Shown here one piece after another: positions 35,801 through 48,707 of a stretch of 64,000 bases of DNA. How positions within the stretch are numbered: the stretch's first letter is position 1; every line of letters starts with the position of its first letter. Source of the DNA: Acheta domesticus (taxonomy: Eukaryota > Arthropoda > Insecta > Orthoptera > Gryllidae); the NCBI GenBank assembly GCA_031308135.1, contig JAHLJT010009355.1, forward strand, positions 4,525,217 through 4,589,216, written 5' to 3'. Under the pieces are notes generated by a model. That model was given only the letters and a program-made list of their open reading frames with translations. It ran no database searches and was not told the DNA's origin. The position numbers were made by a program, and so were the translations under genes.

Positions 35801-36216
35801 TGATCGACTTATTTTCAGCAGTTGGGTACTCACTTCTCAAGTATAGAAATAATATGAAAAACATATGACGGTAGAGCGTCGTATTTATTATTGTTTGTCG
35901 TTAGCCACGTAAAAACATCGAACCATGTATTACTCGCGCAACTTCTTGAACGATGGATTGAAGAAATCAGAGTGGAGTGGGGGTATTGGTTATGAAATCG
36001 GCCACTAGATTTTACGAAGCAATGCCAATCTCTGGAGAATCAGTCATGTCTTCGCAACTTTCTCAGGCGTTAGAGGCATCTATGATAGATCTTCACCTGC
36101 TTCGTTCATTTCTTTAGATTTATTGGAGAAACTCTCGGACAGAAGTTCTCGTCTTCAAAACAATATAGTTTCTATTTCGCGCCAGTGAAGATGTGTTTGG
36201 AATGTTGTCATCAGTA
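35801..36216. other. 5' flank of the PRC1-like gene
   Basis: AT-rich sequence without another gene. GAAGTGAGTACC on the minus strand at about 35826-35837 resembles a splice donor; no matching acceptor or upstream exon was identified. A promoter cannot be placed. Confidence 0.35.
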
Positions 36217-36352
36217 GGGAGTTTTTCCACGCCATAGCGGACAGCATTATCGATCTTCTATGCCTGCGCAATGCACAAAAGTGATATAATGCTTGAACTG
36301 CGCCTGCGTAGAAGATCGATAGTGCTGTCCGCTATGGCGTGCAAAAACTCCC
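36217..36352. mobile_element. Foldback MITE related to the 29.3-29.7 kb cluster
   Basis: GGGAGTTTTTCCACGCCATA ... TATGGCGTGCAAAAACTCCC. The arms also share AGCGGACAGCATTATCGATC and its near complement. The GCGCA words at the centre are degenerate versions of the palindromes at 29447. Confidence 0.85.
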
Positions 36353-36697
36353 TTGTACTCGCTGCGAGCTTTTGCCGTCAATTGTATATTGTGCCAGAGA
36401 GGGAGAAGCAAGGTCGTCGTTGAAGAAAAGTTGTGCGATTAGTACTTTTTTACATGAATTAAACTCGCAGATTAATGTTATGAAAAAAAACTAATACGTA
36501 CTCTCTCCCCAACTGTATGTCCGATTCCGCGACGGGCCCGAGTTGCCGGAGAGTTGGGCTTCCTTTCCGGAGAGAGTTTTCCCCTACCAAACCGACATTT
36601 CTCTGTTTTACCAATTTCATTATAAAAAAAGGTGAAATGAGGAAAAGTCAGTACTTATAACTAATATAATCCACGAAAATGCCATTGCATGGGACAG

Positions 36698-36829
36698 AAC
36701 CTGAGTAGACATTCAATAGTCGGGGGGGTAGCTGCTTGTACATAATATTAGTGTTCTAACGAAAACCTGAGTAGACATTCAATAGTCGGGGGGGTAGCTG
36801 CTTGTACGTAGTATTAGTGTTCTAACGAG
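36698..36829 (+). repeat. 66-bp tandem duplication
   Basis: Two copies starting AACCTGAGTAGACATTCAAT at 36698 and 36764, differing in a few bases. Confidence 0.95.
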
Positions 36830-37265
36830 GGTGTCTAGTCACTAAAACATTATAGCAACATTTTTGAGACCGCAAATTTGTATTTTAATTTATTTACGTC
36901 AAAAACAATAACTACCTATGTGTAGTTTGGTGATAGTAGAGGGTGGACAAAATCTATACTATTTGATAACCACACTTTGTTTACATTTCGTTGATTTTTG
37001 TTAAACAGAGAACTTTGTTAACAGGTTAACGTGTGCGAAAGCATGATGTGAACATATACAAGGTGTGTTAATTAAGTTTCAAGACTGATTTTTTCTCGCG
37101 CAGCGGAGCGCTTCCAGACCGGTCACGTGGCCCTAGCTGGGTGGAGGGGGGGTCTCAGGTAAGCGACCAATCATCGCCAGTTGCCGGCGAAACGCTGGAG
37201 TGAAAGCATCACGCGCAAAGTCGGAGTGTGTTTGTTGATCACGTCGAAACATCGCGAGAGTGAAA

Positions 37266-39020
37266 ATGCAGCGTTTGAAGGAGCCGCGTTATTCCATAAA
37301 ATTCTGTGTCAAACTGGGCAAGAACGGCGTGGAAACGCTTCAGTTGCTTCAACAGGCCTACAAAGAAGACGCAATGTCACGTGCGATGGTTTTCATGAGG
37401 CATAAGCGGTTTAAAGATGGCCACGAAGAGGTCGAAGATGATGATCGTGCTGGAAGGCCTGCAACGTCGCGGAACGAAGAAAATCTGGCCAAATTGCGGA
37501 AAGTTTTGAACAGTGACCGACGCTTGAGACTCATCGCGGATAGAATGAATTTGAACTACGGTACCGTGTACTGAAGATTTGATGATGAGGAAGGTCTGTG
37601 CCAAACTTGTACCGAAAGTGCTCACGGACGATCAGAAGCAGCGGCGCGTGGGAGTTGCGCAGGAAATGCTCGAACGGTTGCAAGTCGAACCCAACTTTTT
37701 GGACAAAGTGGTCACCGGGGATGAAACCTGGGTCTTCCCCCGGAGTCGAAACGGCAAAGCTCCGAGTGGCACACTGTGAATTCGCCAAAACCGAAAAAAG
37801 CCCGCATGAGCAAATCACGTGTGAAAAGCATGCTCATCACCTTTTTTGACGCGAAAGGAATGATCCATAAAGAGTTTGTTCCTGCTGGACAGACTGTCAA
37901 TGAACAATTTTACGCCGACGTCATCCGTCGTTTGAAGGATCGAGTCCACCGCGTCCGCCCGGAGAAGAAAGACGAGTGGGTGCTGCACCACGACAACGCT
38001 CCCGTGCACACGTGTCTCGCCGTCACCCAGAGTTTGGCCCGAAACAACGTGGCAACACTTCCGCAGCCACCCTATAGCCCGGACGCATGTTTTGAATTTG
38101 CACTAGACTTGTGAATGGGACTTATTTTAAAGCTCCCTGATTGGACATTGAGTAGGCGCATAAAACGCAAGCGACACATCTCTCTGAAACACATACACTT
38201 TGAAGAGACAGACAGACAGCTTGTGCATTCCAAAAGAGTAGTAGCAGGGCGTTTGTCAGAATACGTATTAGTGAGGTTTATGAAAAACAATTAGAGGCAC
38301 TAAACAGTTATAAAACGTATAATTTACGTAATCCGAATTTAATGGTAATTGGGGTAGTTTATTAGTGCAAAATAAATACATACTTATTAAAGGGTTTCTC
38401 ATACTTTTTTAAGGAATTTGGGATACGTAATTGATATTTGAAGGAAGAAAAATAATTTTAGGATATTTTGTGGGGAACAAATTGAGATATTTGTAAAAGC
38501 AATTACTTTTATTCTTCTCTTGTGACTTCCATATTTACAAAACGAGTTACAAATTATCTGATTTATTTCACACCTTGCAGCTGAAAATTCAGCCCCAAAC
38601 TGTTTTACATTAACCAATTTTCATAAACCACATTCTTACAAGCGCCCTGCCACTACTCTTTTCAAATGCACAAGCGGTCTGTCTGTCTCTTAACTGTATG
38701 TGTCTCACAGTGATGTGTCGCTTGCGTTTCGTGCGTCGCCTCAATGTTCAATCATGGAGCTCTTGAATAAGTCATATGCACAAGTCTAGTGCAAATTCAA
38801 AACATGCAGCCCGGACCTCGCCCCCAGCGACTTCTTTTTGTTCTCCCGTATGAAGAAGAGTTTGAAAGGGATGCGGTTCGGCACCGTCGCAGCGGTTCAA
38901 ACGGCTTTGACGCAGAGTCTGAACACCATTCCAGTAGAGGAGTTTCAGGAAGCCTTCCGACAGTGGAAAACTCGCTGGCAGCGGTGTGTCGACTCAGAAG
39001 CAAACTATTTTTAGTCCGCC
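37266..39020 (+). pseudogene. Mariner transposase, broken
   Basis: Starts MQRLKEPRYSIKFCVKLGKN with the helix-turn-helix region (FMRHKRFKDGHEEVEDDDRA, GRPATS). A stop or shift at about 37572 follows NYGTVY; the next part, MRKVCAKLVPKVLTDDQKQR to TGDETWV (first catalytic D), lies in another frame. A second shift at about 37735 follows. Then come MSKSRVKSMLITFFD, EWVLHHDNAPVHTC (second D) and PPYSPD, where the foldback element enters. Coding resumes at 38817 with LAPSDFFLFSRMKK, to the end at about 39015. The third D of the D,D34D triad is the D at the insertion point. At least two frameshifts plus the insertion make it inactive. Confidence 0.92.
38085..38807. mobile_element. 723-bp long-TIR element (Mutator/foldback type) inside mariner
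   Basis: The outer ends are a perfect 29-bp inverted repeat starting GCATGTTTTGAATTTGCACT. Similarity between arms continues for about 180 bp (GAGACAGACAGACAGCTTGTGC on the left, its near complement on the right, then GCCCTGC). It is flanked by AGCCCGGAC at 38076-38084 and 38808-38816, a 9-bp target duplication. Long inverted repeats plus a 9-bp duplication fit non-autonomous MULE elements. No transposase is encoded; the AT-rich centre is non-coding. Confidence 0.9.
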
Positions 39021-39087
39021 ATACATAAATGTTTAATAAATATCTTTTCCTGAGACCAGTCTCGAAACTTAATTAATACACCTTGTA

Positions 39088-40200
39088 GGTATGAGAGTCA
39101 CGCGAATTACTGTATTTTGCTTTGAAGATTGCAAATAATATCAGTTCTACTTTCTCGAATATTACATATGTAGACTAGAAAAAGTTATGTAACGCTGTAG
39201 TGAAAAACAGCGATTCTTCGGTAGAAAACTTCGTGTTGTAGGTTCCTAGTAACGAAAAAGTGGATAATTCTGGTTCGTAAATTACATCCTCTTAACACGT
39301 TCTGCAGTCAGAATGCAAGTTTTGTGAGTCCTTGATGGCGAAAAATTGGATTACGGCCAAACGTCGGTCTGTTTGTTTTTGAATCGGTCATCTGTCTCAT
39401 TGTGGGCGAACTCTCCGTTTTCGAAAATTGCAAAGTTAACATTTCAAAATTGAAGACACAGATTTTTGCCTTAAACAAAATCTTATCTAAAACCAGCTCA
39501 TTAAAACGGTCATGTGGTCATGTAGTACAATTTTTTGTAAAAACGAGAAGTTTTGGCATAATTTGTGCTTGAAATGTTTGAAATTTCTTGGAAAAATAAT
39601 TTCTCAAAAACCGCTTCAATTTTTTTCTCCACTAATAAGACAATGGAAGGTTCAAATAATGCTGCAGGTCTCATTTTCGTGTAAATGTGAATTTAAAAAA
39701 AAATTGCAATTTTGGAAATAATGGAGAAAGTATGTGCTCTTGTAGAACAACTAGTTTCTCAAAACTTTTTTGGCAAATAGAGTAAAGGATGCTTAAAAAA
39801 TTATGAAGATAGCATTTTCATTGAACAATGAATTTTCGAAAATTGCAAAAGTTAGCAAAAATGGAAGTATGAAGTATCCTCCCACTAGAGCATCGTATTT
39901 TCGTACCTGAAGGATAGGACTAATAAATATTGCTTCTCTCTGCTGTTCTCATCTCTGCGCCTGGTATCATTTTCTTGGTTTAGTGTCAGAATATTAGTGA
40001 ATTCATGAATAGCTATAAAATAACTTGGCTTTTTTCTGTTCACTGCATACAACTCCAATAAATTTTCTTCTTTCAATGTATGTCTATAGTGGTGTAATTA
40101 AAACAAGCAGTTCCATTCAATGAATGTCTAAAATTTCAATGGAACTGTTTGTTCCAATTTTAACTCCAATAAATCAAATAAAAAATTTCTGTGGCCTAAA
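39088..40200. other. Intergenic DNA, no gene recognised
   Basis: AT-rich with related words (TTTCGAAAATTGCAAAGTTA near 39420, AATTTTCGAAAATTGCAAAA near 39832), suggesting old internal repetition. No reading frame of note. Confidence 0.4.
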
Positions 40201-40201
40201 T

Positions 40202-40900
40202 CAGTGGTTTTCGAACTTTTTGCTGCTGTGACTTCCTTCAGGTAACAAATTTTACACATGCCTCCCCTAATTAAAATTGTTAATGAACAACTACACTTTT
40301 TTTTCCTGAATGCAGTGCCATCGTGTATACTTGTTTATTATATACTTACAGTGTAAAAAATAATTATTGCAAGTGATTTGCGCTATGCATTGATATAATT
40401 ACTGAATTTAATTAATGTTTAAAAGTTAGGAAAACTGAAAGAAAAACTAAAAAAAACGAACATATTGATAGTTCAGAAAAATCAATGAGATGGATGAGTT
40501 GGTTGGGTATCACACAGTTCATCAAATCTTGGCACTAATTTAGAAATGCCAATACAAATCTCACTGTCGAGATTTATTCTTGATCATCATGGCTTGAAAT
40601 CCTGTATCACATAGGAAACAAGTGTCAAAAGGAAGGAGAACACGCAAGGCCCTCTTAATTAACTCATTCCTCACGGAACACCAACATTCGGACAATGCTG
40701 CAGTTACATACACTGTCTGCTGAAAGATCAAGAAGTTATTCTTCTTTTCTCTTTGTGAAATTTAGAAATAATCAGAGCATTAGAACGTTATTTTATTCAA
40801 TTATTAAGATGTTCTTGCACCTTTGATTAACACAGGTTTAAATTGACTGTCAGCAGAGGTACTCACTACCTTTGATGTTCCCTCAAATTTTTCATGTCAG
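40202..40900 (+). mobile_element. Possible hAT-like element, left end visible
   Basis: CAGTGGTTTTCGAACTTTTT is close to the common hAT end CAGTGGTTCTCAAACTTTTT. Downstream sequence has no open frame. The right end and target duplication were not found, so the end coordinate is a guess. Confidence 0.35.
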
Positions 40901-40939
40901 AGACACTTATGAATAAGGTACATAAATAAGACTAGATGT

Positions 40940-43900
40940 ATTTTAGAGCAGATCTTTATTTTGAAACATGAAATATGGATCGTTCCGTACACGAATTTCT
41001 CCGCATACAAATTTACATAATCTTGTTTCAGCAAAAGCTTCAGTAGACTAACAGCTAATTTAAGAACTGTGTAGACATTGAGCTAAAAAATGGCAACACA
41101 TTAAATTGAATGATGAGAAATCTATATTACAGTGTGTAATGCAATCAGCAAACACTATAATTTAAAAACAATATCAATTAGCATTCATTCATTCATTGTG
41201 ACTACAGAGTTTCACTCCAAAATCAGTGCATATTTACACAGTATTCTGAAAGGAAAAATGATAAGATCATTATTATTTTAAAACAATTATTAACAAAGAG
41301 GAGTATCAGATAAAAGCATTAAAATTAAGATGGCATTATTAAATAATGAATTAAAGTAGAAATAAATGTAGACTTATTTACATATCAGTGCCACAATATT
41401 TAAGGATTTATCATTATCAAACTTCAAATAACTTTTGTGTGTCTTATTATTCAACCACTTTTATTATCCAAAATTAATTTTTCAGGTTAAAACGTACCAT
41501 TAAAATCTAAATACTTAACGACACAGCAAAATCCAATGTTTAATTTCATCCCTTTTGACCTACTTTATAGATCACAATTCTCACAAAAAATATATTTTTA
41601 ATAACCCATCTTATTTGATCTTACCAGTTATCAGAATACTGTAACCATTAAAGAAAAAAAGTGTCTTACAAAATTAATTTGCATTATATATTCAGATGTT
41701 AAAATTATCTGAATATAAGCATCACAACCACTACCCCATGCTATGTTGTAAACAAATGCTATTATTAACATGTTGATAAACTTTCTCAAATTGGATGCAT
41801 TCATCATAGGATGCAATCTTATTTGCGAGCACAGTAAATCAGGTTTTTAATAAAACTTTTGTCGTAAATGCCATTTGTTTATCTGACATCTGATGAACGG
41901 ATTTAATTATTAGAATGCTTGTCTCAAAGAAAGCAACTTCAGAATTTGGTACACATAAATCAAAAGATATACATTTTTTTAAAGACATCTTGTGTTCTTT
42001 ATATTTAGAGACATTTTCTATGATACTAAGGCAGAACCTGATATGTCTATGTCAGAACTTGATTTTTCTGGAAATGCTTACCAAAGTTTGTAGGTTTATT
42101 AAAATGAAGGCAAGTCCATTAAAGGGTATTACAAATAACACCTCTTCCTAATTGGCAGGACTCTGCAAAATTATCAATAATCCAAACATCAACTTTTTGA
42201 CCAATCAGCTTCAACATTAGTATCACAGATTTAACTTCATATCTGATTTAATTCTCATTTGAAATACTTTTCTTTTCTTTTCTTTTAGTCGAGATTCTGA
42301 CTTGTATATTCATGACTTGTTTTCAATGAATTCTTTCATTTATATATTTATTAAAGAATAAAAATTCTCACTCAATGGTGCTACTAAAGAAATTCTAATT
42401 AAAAAAAACTAAAGATGGAAATTTGCATCTCCAATAAAACTGTGATGTTCAAGTAAGTAAACATTCAGTAAAGAAGTATACAGGGACTTCTTGTTTTTTT
42501 CAAAATTGTTTTGTTTTAGATAATAATTGAATTTTCACATTTGAAATAAATGTTGGCGTACTTCAGGAAACAGCAATTGACTGTTCTGATCATCAGCTCG
42601 AAAGATAAAGGGGAAAGAAAAATGCTTGAAATAAAATGTATAATCAGATTCAGTGCCAAATAAATGTTTTGCTAAAACAACAAAAGGCATTTGTTCACAT
42701 AAGGTATCTTCCCAAGCAGAACATTGTTCGTACATTTTATTGCTTACAAAAAAATTGAAACATCATATAGAACTATCACCTTGATGCATTCATACACATA
42801 TAATGTACCTATGCTTTTTTGTAAATCTGAAATGGTATTGCTAATATATAATGTATATGGGGGAATACAGGTTTGAAATATGGAGGTCATAAAACTTTTC
42901 TCTGTTTTAGGAGCATCTCTGATTTTCATTCTACTAAAATATGAAAAAAATGTTAATATGTAAACACTTTCTTCTTCAGAATTTTATCATTCTGGTCATA
43001 AAATTGTTGCTGTTTGAATCTATTAAGTTAGAAACATATGGGTGATAATACTGCCGTATCCTTAAAGTATCACAGAGTCCCACAGGACAAAGAATCATAG
43101 CAGCTTATATCATTATCCTTTCAAGTACATGATATTTACATCCTCAGTTTGGATGAAATATTCTCTTAGATTGTGTAAAGAAAGTGTTAAATTATTGCAA
43201 CTTCCTTGTATTAGTTTAATCATTTAGCAGTATGTTACTAATAAGGGTCTTATTTCTAAATTAACAATTCTGATAAAAGGTAAAAATTTGCTAAACATGT
43301 TGCAGCAAGATCATACATTTTAATTGTATGTTTTATTGTGCCAATTCCAGAAATCATAAATGACCTTTCTAGAAAGAAAAAAAATCGTACTTTCTTAAAG
43401 CCAAGTTTTAGAACAAACAATGAAATGATGTTCGTATCTTGCAGAAGACAGGCACTTGAAAGAATTCACAATCACATTTCTGAATGGAACATTTAATTCT
43501 GCGTTTTCAAGGTTGCATTGTACACAGATATGTATTGCATTTTTATGATTTATAAGAGAAATATGGTATTTACATTACATTATATGTAATCAGATTCTGG
43601 CATGTTACCTTCGTCGTCATTTATCAGCCTTTTGAAGTAAATTATTACAGTTGAGAGCACATCACAACATTTTCAAACACAAGAAGTTTTCTTTTTCTAT
43701 TTTTTAAACAATATAATACAAATATGAATTTAACATATGTTTTGATTTCTTGAATATTTAATGTCTGTGCCACAGGTCTACATCCATATTAAATAATTTT
43801 TTCTCTTAAAATAACCAATGAGAGAGCAGTTTCACAGTAATGATTGTTAGTTTTCATGGAGTACTGTGGAAGATTAAATAACGCTGCCTCCAACTGTCAA

Positions 43901-46900
43901 GATTGTATCTGACAGTTTCAACAATATATGTAACCTGACAATTATATTAAAAACCTCTGTTGTCAGATCAGATGCTCTTCCCCAAAATTTCCTGAAAGTC
44001 AGGAAGAACTTTACCATATTGAAATCACAATATGTCAATCTCCTATTTCAATTGGAGGATTGCAACATAAAGCATAATTTATTGGCCCCAAAAGTCATAC
44101 ATCTTGTTTTGAAAATTATTACGTTACTTCTTAAACTTATTGTAATTAATTTACAATAATTATCTGCAGTGGCACATGCAAGAGGAGGAGGAGGAGGGGG
44201 GGTGTCTCATGGACCTCCCCCCCTCAAAACTAATGATGCATATTAACAAATATAGCTTTTGCTAATTTTCTATTCTAACAAAAGTCATTCAATGTATCAA
44301 TTGTTTACATTTTAATCGGTATTCAAGATCAGTACTCATCATCAGTAACAATAATTGTTAATTATACTAGAATATGTTGTAGCATAAATTGCAGCTGTTA
44401 CACAATTTACAATCACAAAGCAATAATATTTTATGGCAGAATTATGACTTCAGAAAATACTTTATTTTTTGGTCCAAATATTTCATAAAAGCAACTCTTG
44501 AATGAAAACAATATTTGTAAAAAACAAAAAGTTACTTCTACTTTAATCTCTGTTTTTAATTGATTACTGGATACTGTAATAAAGTTAACTATCAAAAAGA
44601 AATAAAAAATGGAGTATGGACTTTATCAAATTAAATTTTATATCATGAGTAAATTTTCTAATGATGAATATATTGGAACACAGGTTGCATTAAGATTATT
44701 GATTCTCTGAATGTTGCAGTATGTGAAAGTAAAGTATGCTTACAAACTCTTCTTTGTATCTTACTCTGCTTATTGTTCATTACACAAGAATTCAATGAAA
44801 ATGTGCTTTTAGGTAAGTGTAAATTTAATTAATTAATTAATTCTGAAATAGATTTGGGCATGTCTCTGATGAGTCTAACTTGGTGTATACGTACTACTTG
44901 CACAATCTACAAAAAAGCTTCACACAAACATACCCACTAAATGTAAACATAAGCAAGTCAATTAAAATCTATGTGTACAAGTTCTCAGTCACGCATACCT
45001 GCACTAATACGAACAGCACACACATACATGTTTTTACAAAAGATTTGTTCCTGTATAATTATACCAACTTAAGTCTCTATCACACAAATCTTATGAACAT
45101 CATGCCATACAAATAAATACCACTATTTAATACTAATTCATTTTTCAGAGATTCAATGAGAAAATAATCAAGTGAAACACACTGCATTATCACAAAGTAT
45201 TATTTTTAAATGGTACAAGGCTATTCGTGGCTTTTTGATGTGTGTATGTGTGATCCTTTGACGTAAGATTTTTCTACATTTGCACACCACTGCATTTCGT
45301 TTCAAGTTATGTTTTTAATTTTCGTTTTTGTTTTTTTAATACTTCTGGTTAGTCTCTCATCAATCTTCTTCAATGAATAAACAGTTATCAATTCCTGTTC
45401 GCTCTTTATCACTGTTTCTCTTTAAAAACGTGTTTCTGTTCAAACATTCATAAATAAAGTCAAATATTGCATTTACTTCTTGTTTATTTTAGCATTGTTA
45501 CTCCAAAACATAGGAAATTTTTTATTACAAATTAAATTATATTAATTAAAATTATTAGCTTTAATAGAGCATTAGCATAATGTTACATGGTAATAAACTA
45601 ATGAATTCAGTTTTGAAAGAATTTCCACTACAATCAGTATCGTTCTGGATTCTCATGGCCTATGGTAATCTTACATATGAATTTAGTGATAATATGGGGA
45701 ACTGAAATAGAAAAGAATTATAACACAGAAAACAGAATCAATGCATAAAAGCAACGGAATGAAATCAGTAATATAAAGTGACAAAAACTTCCATTCCAAC
45801 AATTTGCTATTCAGTTGATGATCCAAAGTTTTATGGAAGCATTCAAATTCTCTTTGGTTATCTTGAAGTGTAAATAGAATCCAAGAGATATTCACAACAG
45901 TTTGAAAAAGCAATTACAATCTTTCTGTGTTATTTTTAAAAGAAAAGAAGAAAAAAAGGTTATACTGTATGTATATTCCTTTTTCATTTTTGTATACTTC
46001 TCTCTAATCATCATTTGAAGACTAGATTTCTATTGTAATATTATATTGTAAATAAAATGCTTCTGATGTGTGTTGATTGAAAATTAGATGGTTTGCTAGA
46101 CTGAACAATTCTGTAGCTTAGAGGTCAAGAGTTGACATTCCTTTTTCAGTGGTTTTGATAAGAAATATATTGAATATATAAAGTATTAACACCCAACTTT
46201 CTTAGCACCCACTTAACCTTGTTAAAAGAAGCTGTAAACTGTGTGCTTCTGGAGTTGTTGTTTTATTAGAATATAACAACTAAGGGAGCATATAGTTTGT
46301 CTTTCATTCTGTAAAGCATGAAAATTGTGAGATGTGACACTGAAGTAGAGAATTGTCTTATTAGTTCACACAAGTAATAAATTGCAAGTTCAATCATTTT
46401 TAAAACATAGCACTAAATTTCGTGAGTGTTGAAAACAAAAGGTCACATTGATAAATTAAAATAGGCCTACTCATTCAGATACAACTTTAAAATAAATTTA
46501 CATCTGTTCAAATAAATATGATTATAGACCATTAATTTAAAGTTCTTTTCAGAACATTATGTAGGGCAGTGTAACTGATTGGCAGTGCAACTCGCTCAAT
46601 GCCAAATTTCAAAGGCATCAGATTTGAGAAAATAAAATTTAAGATGAAAGAAAGAGAGAAAAACGGAGGGGGAGAGATGAGGATAAAGTCAAACTTTATT
46701 TATACTATATTATCAGGACGAAAGCAAGCTTAAGCTAATTTTAAATAAATTATTGTGATAATAAGCAATCTTTACAGTGAAGTTAGAATTTGGTATTACA
46801 CCAGCCTCCATATTCCTCAAGTATCCTCGTAAATCATACGCCATTTAATTTATTAATAATATCTTCCTTCAGTGAACATCAAGTAAGTTCATTTTTAGTT

Positions 46901-47838
46901 TTTGACTTTTAAATATTCACTATTGTAGCATTTAAAGCAAAATTAATTTTTATTTCTGGACCATTTTTGTGTCTAAAACATTTCTCTGCCTATGTGCATG
47001 CCCAAGTTAATTTTTCCTTCATATTCCAATAGTCTCTAAACACTATTAAATTTATTAACACAAGGATATTTTATTTGAGAGACAATAATATTGATGCAAA
47101 GAATTATATCATAAAGAACTTATTAAAATTTTTTGATTTTACCAGCTAGAGCACTCAATTCTTCAAAAGGTCTAAATATTATTTAATCAGTATTTATTAA
47201 GTTTCACAAACATTTTGAAATTACATCAGTAGGTATGTGACATGTTTTACAACATACTTTTTAAATTTTACACTTTCCAATACGTTTGATGCATTTATAT
47301 TGTATAGTTCAGGTATTATTTTAAGCTGCAATTTATTCCTCATCCACGATGTTGGGTAGAATACTGCAAAAGTAAATGGAAATTTAAAATAGTTGTTGAA
47401 TAGTGATAATGAACCCATTTCCTTTTACAACACTATTTTTAAAATTTAACTACAAAGAAGACAATAACGTAGCAAAAAAGTAACTCATTGAATATTGCGA
47501 TACTCGTTCTACTAAGTTGAAATTTTAACATAAAATAACGACGTAGTGTGTCGAGTAGTGTTATATGTGCAAGGATATGTGAAGCATTTCTCTAAACACA
47601 GGCAGTTAGTCGATGAGCCCATGCTTTACTTTTTCACTAATGCTTCTAACACAAATTCGTCAACACAATTGTGGCCAGCAGTCGCTAACCCATAACTCAA
47701 CAATTATTCTTTCACTGAGAAACGGCTCCTGACGCATCGGAACAAATTGGAAGCACGAAAGAGCGTCCGCTTCGCTTGCTCACCGCCAGGGGCGTGTGTG
47801 TTGGTTGGCGTGGGGCGCACGGGGGGCGCTGTCGGCGG
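40940..47838 (-). other. AT-rich stretch nearly free of recognised transposons; candidate long 3' UTR
   Basis: Follows the stop codon of the proposed minus-strand gene at 47839. Over almost 7 kb none of the foldback families seen elsewhere appears; only a G-rich/C-rich stretch at 44167-44225 looks repeat-derived. An AATAAA on the minus strand lies at 40955-40960, just before hAT-like sequence begins. A long 3' UTR is one explanation, plain intergenic DNA the other. Confidence 0.3.
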
Positions 47839-47850
47839 CTAGCAGGCGAA

Positions 47851-47882
<32 letters not shown>

Positions 47883-48179
47883 GCGTGGGCGCTGGCGCGG
47901 GCGCTGGCGCGGGCGAGGGCGAGGGCGCGGGGCGGAGGACGCGGTTCTCGGGGTTGCTGAGCACGGAGCGCACGAAGGCGCGCGTCTCGGCCTGCAGCGC
48001 CAGCAGGCGGTGCTGCAGCTGCTGGTTGCGCCGCATGAGCTTCATGGTGCGCAGCGTGATGTCGATGAGGCCGTCGCGGCGCCGCAGCAGCAGCACGCGC
48101 TCCTTGCCGCGCTCCCGCCCGCTCGCGCCCTCGCTCTCGCTCCCGCTCCCGCTCCCGCTCTCCGCCTCGCTCTCACCAC
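47839..48179 (-). CDS. Last exon of an unrecognised gene: coiled-coil and Ala/Pro tail
   Basis: The exon begins after the acceptor ttgttgcag at 48180 and ends at TAG 47839. It encodes a Gly/Ser/Glu-rich stretch, then RRRDGLIDITLRTMKLMRRN, QQLQHRLLALQAETRAFVRS, VLSNPEN, and a tail of Pro-Ala dipeptides and about ten Ala before FAC. The middle is an amphipathic heptad-like helix (L, M, L, L, L spacing), perhaps a leucine zipper without an adjacent classical basic region. Its phase fits the exon at 50431-50595 exactly (G|GT). The protein family was not recognised. The high-GC Ala/Pro coding comes from (GGC)n- and (GGGCGC)n-like DNA on the + strand, so the tail length may vary. Confidence 0.6.
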
Positions 48180-48265
48180 CTGCAACAACGCCACGCTGCT
48201 TCACACACGTCCAGCGGCAGATACAGCATGTCCCCAACGTCTACATTTCTTTTTCCAATTACTTT

Positions 48266-48498
48266 TATACCGCGATTTTTCTAACTTTGCTCTTGAAGCC
48301 CGTCTTCACGATGAAATATGTCACGGTATTTCGCGTCTTTCTCAGTCGTGCCGATAGATATCGCATGATAGCGACCGTTTCAACCAGTCCTTGCGATCAT
48401 GCGATTTCTAGCGGCCCGACCGAGAAGGACGCGAAATGCCGTGATATTCCATCGTGGCCATAGGGGCTTGAGGCGCAAGTTATAAAAATCACGCTATA
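48266..48498. mobile_element. TATA-ended foldback MITE, copy 2
   Basis: TATACCGCGATTTTTCTAAC ... GTTATAAAAATCACGCTATA. The inner arms contain GATGAAATATGTCACGG and CCGTGATATTCCATCG. Same family as 19097-19353. It lies in the last intron of the proposed minus-strand gene. An empty version of its site is at about 48745. Confidence 0.85.
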
Positions 48499-48531
48499 TC
48501 TATCAATGACATGTGTGCTAGCTTAATACAC

Positions 48532-48707
48532 TATAGTGCGATTTATTCAACCTTACCCCACGCAGGTATCAGCTGTTGACGGTTTCATCCAATCGAAAGC
48601 TTACATGTCGCTACACTGACGTCACTATGGTGACGTTCAGGCTCCCGATTGGAAGAAACCTTCATCAGCTGATTCCGTCAGGGGCAGAGTTGAATAAATG
48701 GCAGTAC
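48532..48707. mobile_element. Foldback MITE with CRE core, copy 2
   Basis: The arms carry TCAGCTGTTGACGGTTTCAT and GAAACCTTCATCAGCTGA. The centre reads CTGACGTCACTATGGTGACG, including TGACGTCA. The ends are more decayed than in the 27857 copy. Confidence 0.8.

Larger units (their letters stand above)
37059..39085 (+). mobile_element. Mariner element interrupted by a foldback insertion
   Basis: The left repeat CAAGGTGTGTTAATTAAGTT and right repeat (reversed: CAAGGTGTATTAATTAAGTT) are flanked by TA at 37057-37058 and 39086-39087. Total length is 2027 bp. Without the 723-bp insert and one 9-bp duplication it is 1295 bp, the normal mariner size. Confidence 0.95.

Noticed and set aside
48060..48110. 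Complete bZIP domain in the minus-strand gene
   Set aside because: A heptad-like helix is present but no adjacent classical basic DNA-contact region is visible, so a bZIP call is not supported.
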